Shown: positions 42,866 to 43,576 of the stretch, one piece after another
Position numbering within the stretch: position 1 is the stretch's first letter
Layout of the letters: every line of letters begins with the position of its first letter
Assembly (NCBI RefSeq): GCF_000613785.1
Contig: NZ_BAJQ01000021.1
Location: 1 to 43,576 of the forward strand
Direction of reading: 5' to 3'
Length of the DNA stretch: 43,576 nt
DNA from: Segatella oulorum JCM 14966
Lineage (GTDB): Bacteria > Bacteroidota > Bacteroidia > Bacteroidales > Bacteroidaceae
The notes under the pieces: model-generated
What the model was told of the DNA's origin: nothing
The model's database searches: none
What the model saw: the letters and a program-made list of their open reading frames with translations, nothing else
Position numbers and translations under genes: made by a program

Positions 42866-42939
42866 TAGCGGGGGTGGGACCCGAACCCACGACCTCCGGA
42901 TTATGAATCCGACGCTCTAACCAGCTGAGCTATCCCGCC
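42866..42939 (-). tRNA. tRNA-Met (anticodon CAT)
   Basis: A 74-nt cloverleaf on the minus strand. D-stem GCTC/GAGC; anticodon stem TCGGA/TCCGG with loop TTCATAA; T-arm GTGGG-TTCGGGT-CCCAC; acceptor GGCGGGA with CCCCGCT (one G.U pair at the end and one A.C mismatch at position 7-66). CCA is not encoded. Anticodon CAT with this acceptor fits elongator Met; an Ile tRNA with modified CAT is the alternative. Confidence 0.9.
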
Positions 42940-42970
42940 ATCACATTTAGGTTTTGCCTAATTGCGGGTG

Positions 42971-43001
42971 CAAAGGTAGTATAAAGTTTTGGATATGCAA
43001 A
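42971..43001 (-). promoter_or_regulatory. promoter of tRNA-Met
   Basis: On the minus strand: TTTG (42998-43001), 19-nt spacer, TACCTTTG (42971-42978). An exact consensus match about 30 bp upstream of the tRNA 5' end. Confidence 0.8.
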
Positions 43002-43301
43002 ATTTTCATGTGATTTTTATTTGGTGTATGCGTTCCGAAAGGGGTGCGTGTGACATATGAGATAGCGCAAAAAAAGAGAAGCACAACCCCCAAGGGGGTA
43101 GGCATGTGTGTGGGATTCCATCAAGGCAGTGTAGATTTCGCTGCGCTCATCAACTCTGCCCTTTCGAGTGTATAACTTCGGGGTAACCTCTCCCGCGCCT
43201 TTCCACGCGCATACCCAGCCATTTGTGGGGCGATTCCTCGTGGTGGTATTGCCTATACATCGTGTTGTCGTGCATCATCCCTATGCTATGGCATGATGAT
43301 G

Positions 43302-43480
43302 AATGGTGATATGGCGCGCAACCCCATGTGGTGATGTGGTCACGCCCCATGTTGTGGAATTATAATAAATGGACAATGATGTGGCAACCCCATCGGGTGG
43401 CGTGATGATATCCCACGTTGTGACGCGGTAATCAATGGTTGGTGATATGGCAACCCCACCGGGGTTGTACTCTCGATAGC
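43302..43480. repeat. 66-bp degenerate tandem repeat
   Basis: Two full units, 43302-43367 and 43368-43433, both exactly 66 nt, and a third beginning at 43434. Each starts AATGG and has GGCAACCCCA or a variant about 17-26 nt in. The third unit runs into the B element. Confidence 0.65.
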
Positions 43481-43572
43481 CCGGGGTTGCCGACGATAGG
43501 AGGCTACCCTGGGGAGCAAGGTGTGTGGAATGCTACCCCCTTGGGGGTTGTACTTTTTGTAAATCGCACCAT
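43467..43572. repeat. B-element sequence, part inverted
   Basis: 43467-43513 is the reverse complement of the 3' part of B copy 2 (6301-6350), sharing GCCGACGATAGGAGGCTACC and flanks. Directly after it, 43534-43572 repeats the GCTACCCCCTTGGGGGTTGT motif in the same orientation as in B copy 1. The pieces are therefore rearranged relative to the copies at 5375 and 6065. Cut by the window edge. Confidence 0.75.
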
Positions 43573-43576
43573 CATT

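Larger units (their letters stand above)
43002..43576. other. gene-free right end with repeats
   Basis: No gene is supported. About 43080-43110 has an inverted B-type palindrome (CAACCCCCAAGGGGGTAG); 43302-43480 is a 66-bp degenerate tandem repeat; 43467-43572 carries further B-element sequence. The minus-strand open frame at 43150-43350 has no coding character. Confidence 0.7.

Noticed and set aside
42866..42939. tRNA-Met as integration site of an island
   Set aside because: No duplicated tRNA 3' end, integrase or island-type genes are visible on either side within the window.
43150..43350. 66-aa minus-strand open frame
   Set aside because: It lies in degenerate repeat sequence and has His/Arg-rich composition with no coding character.

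Overview
The window looks like chromosomal DNA of a Bacteroidales bacterium, most likely Prevotella in the broad sense or a close relative. Three things point there: genes of families largely confined to Bacteroidetes (DUF1599, DUF3098, DUF4831, DUF6261, DUF6722, fimbrillin-like lipoproteins, MauE/DoxX-like membrane protein next to tpiA); gene orders typical of the order (DUF1599-DoxX-tpiA; hpt-adk-obgE-pgeF; ftsX-DUF3098-uppP-truB-queA-folK); and Bacteroidetes-type promoters (TTTG, 19-20 nt, TAnnTTTG) in front of many genes. No rRNA, phage, transposase or CRISPR genes are visible. One tRNA (Met, CAT) is present.

Layout. 1-3358, minus strand: a 41-bp tandem repeat, then tpiA, a MauE/DoxX-like protein and DUF1599 in one operon, then a small lipoprotein. 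3458-4909: cca-type tRNA nucleotidyltransferase. 4910-7093: 2.2 kb without genes, built of two repeat families (four cloverleaf-like palindromic A elements, two long B elements) in A/C-rich degenerate tandem repeats. 7094-10392, minus strand: an accessory block with a GC-rich DUF6261 gene with a Gly/Ser/Asn tail, five palindromes at an exact 41-bp period, a fimbrillin-like lipoprotein and a small acidic peptide gene coupled to it; a (TG)12 microsatellite lies upstream. 10918-13185: priA. 13268-14787: FadL-type outer membrane protein. 15232-19558, minus strand: hpt-adk-obgE-pgeF-M23 peptidase. 19664-25437, plus strand: NAD(P)HX repair enzyme, DUF4831, two small membrane proteins, FucP-type sugar transporter, class II aldolase. 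25541-26323: radical SAM protein. 26475-30790: the ftsX to folK operon (division, undecaprenyl phosphate recycling, tRNA modification, folate). 31293-34551, minus strand: a MORN-like secreted protein, a TonB-C-terminal-domain protein and an LpxA-type acyltransferase. 34602-40490, minus strand: a complete tripartite RND efflux pump. 41076-42661: two poorly known genes. 42826 to the end: tRNA-Met with promoter and terminator, then repeats including an inverted B-element piece.

A striking feature is that seven conserved genes are interrupted by eight 1-2 nt indels (tpiA, DUF1599 twice, the FadL-type protein, hpt, a 42-aa small protein, uppP, truB). Every one is repaired to a full-length family member by a single small change, and several are normally essential, so residual sequencing error is the most economical explanation. 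The most interesting material is the repeat-rich accessory block at 4910-10600 and a set of genes whose promoter -7 box almost touches the start codon, suggesting leaderless mRNAs.
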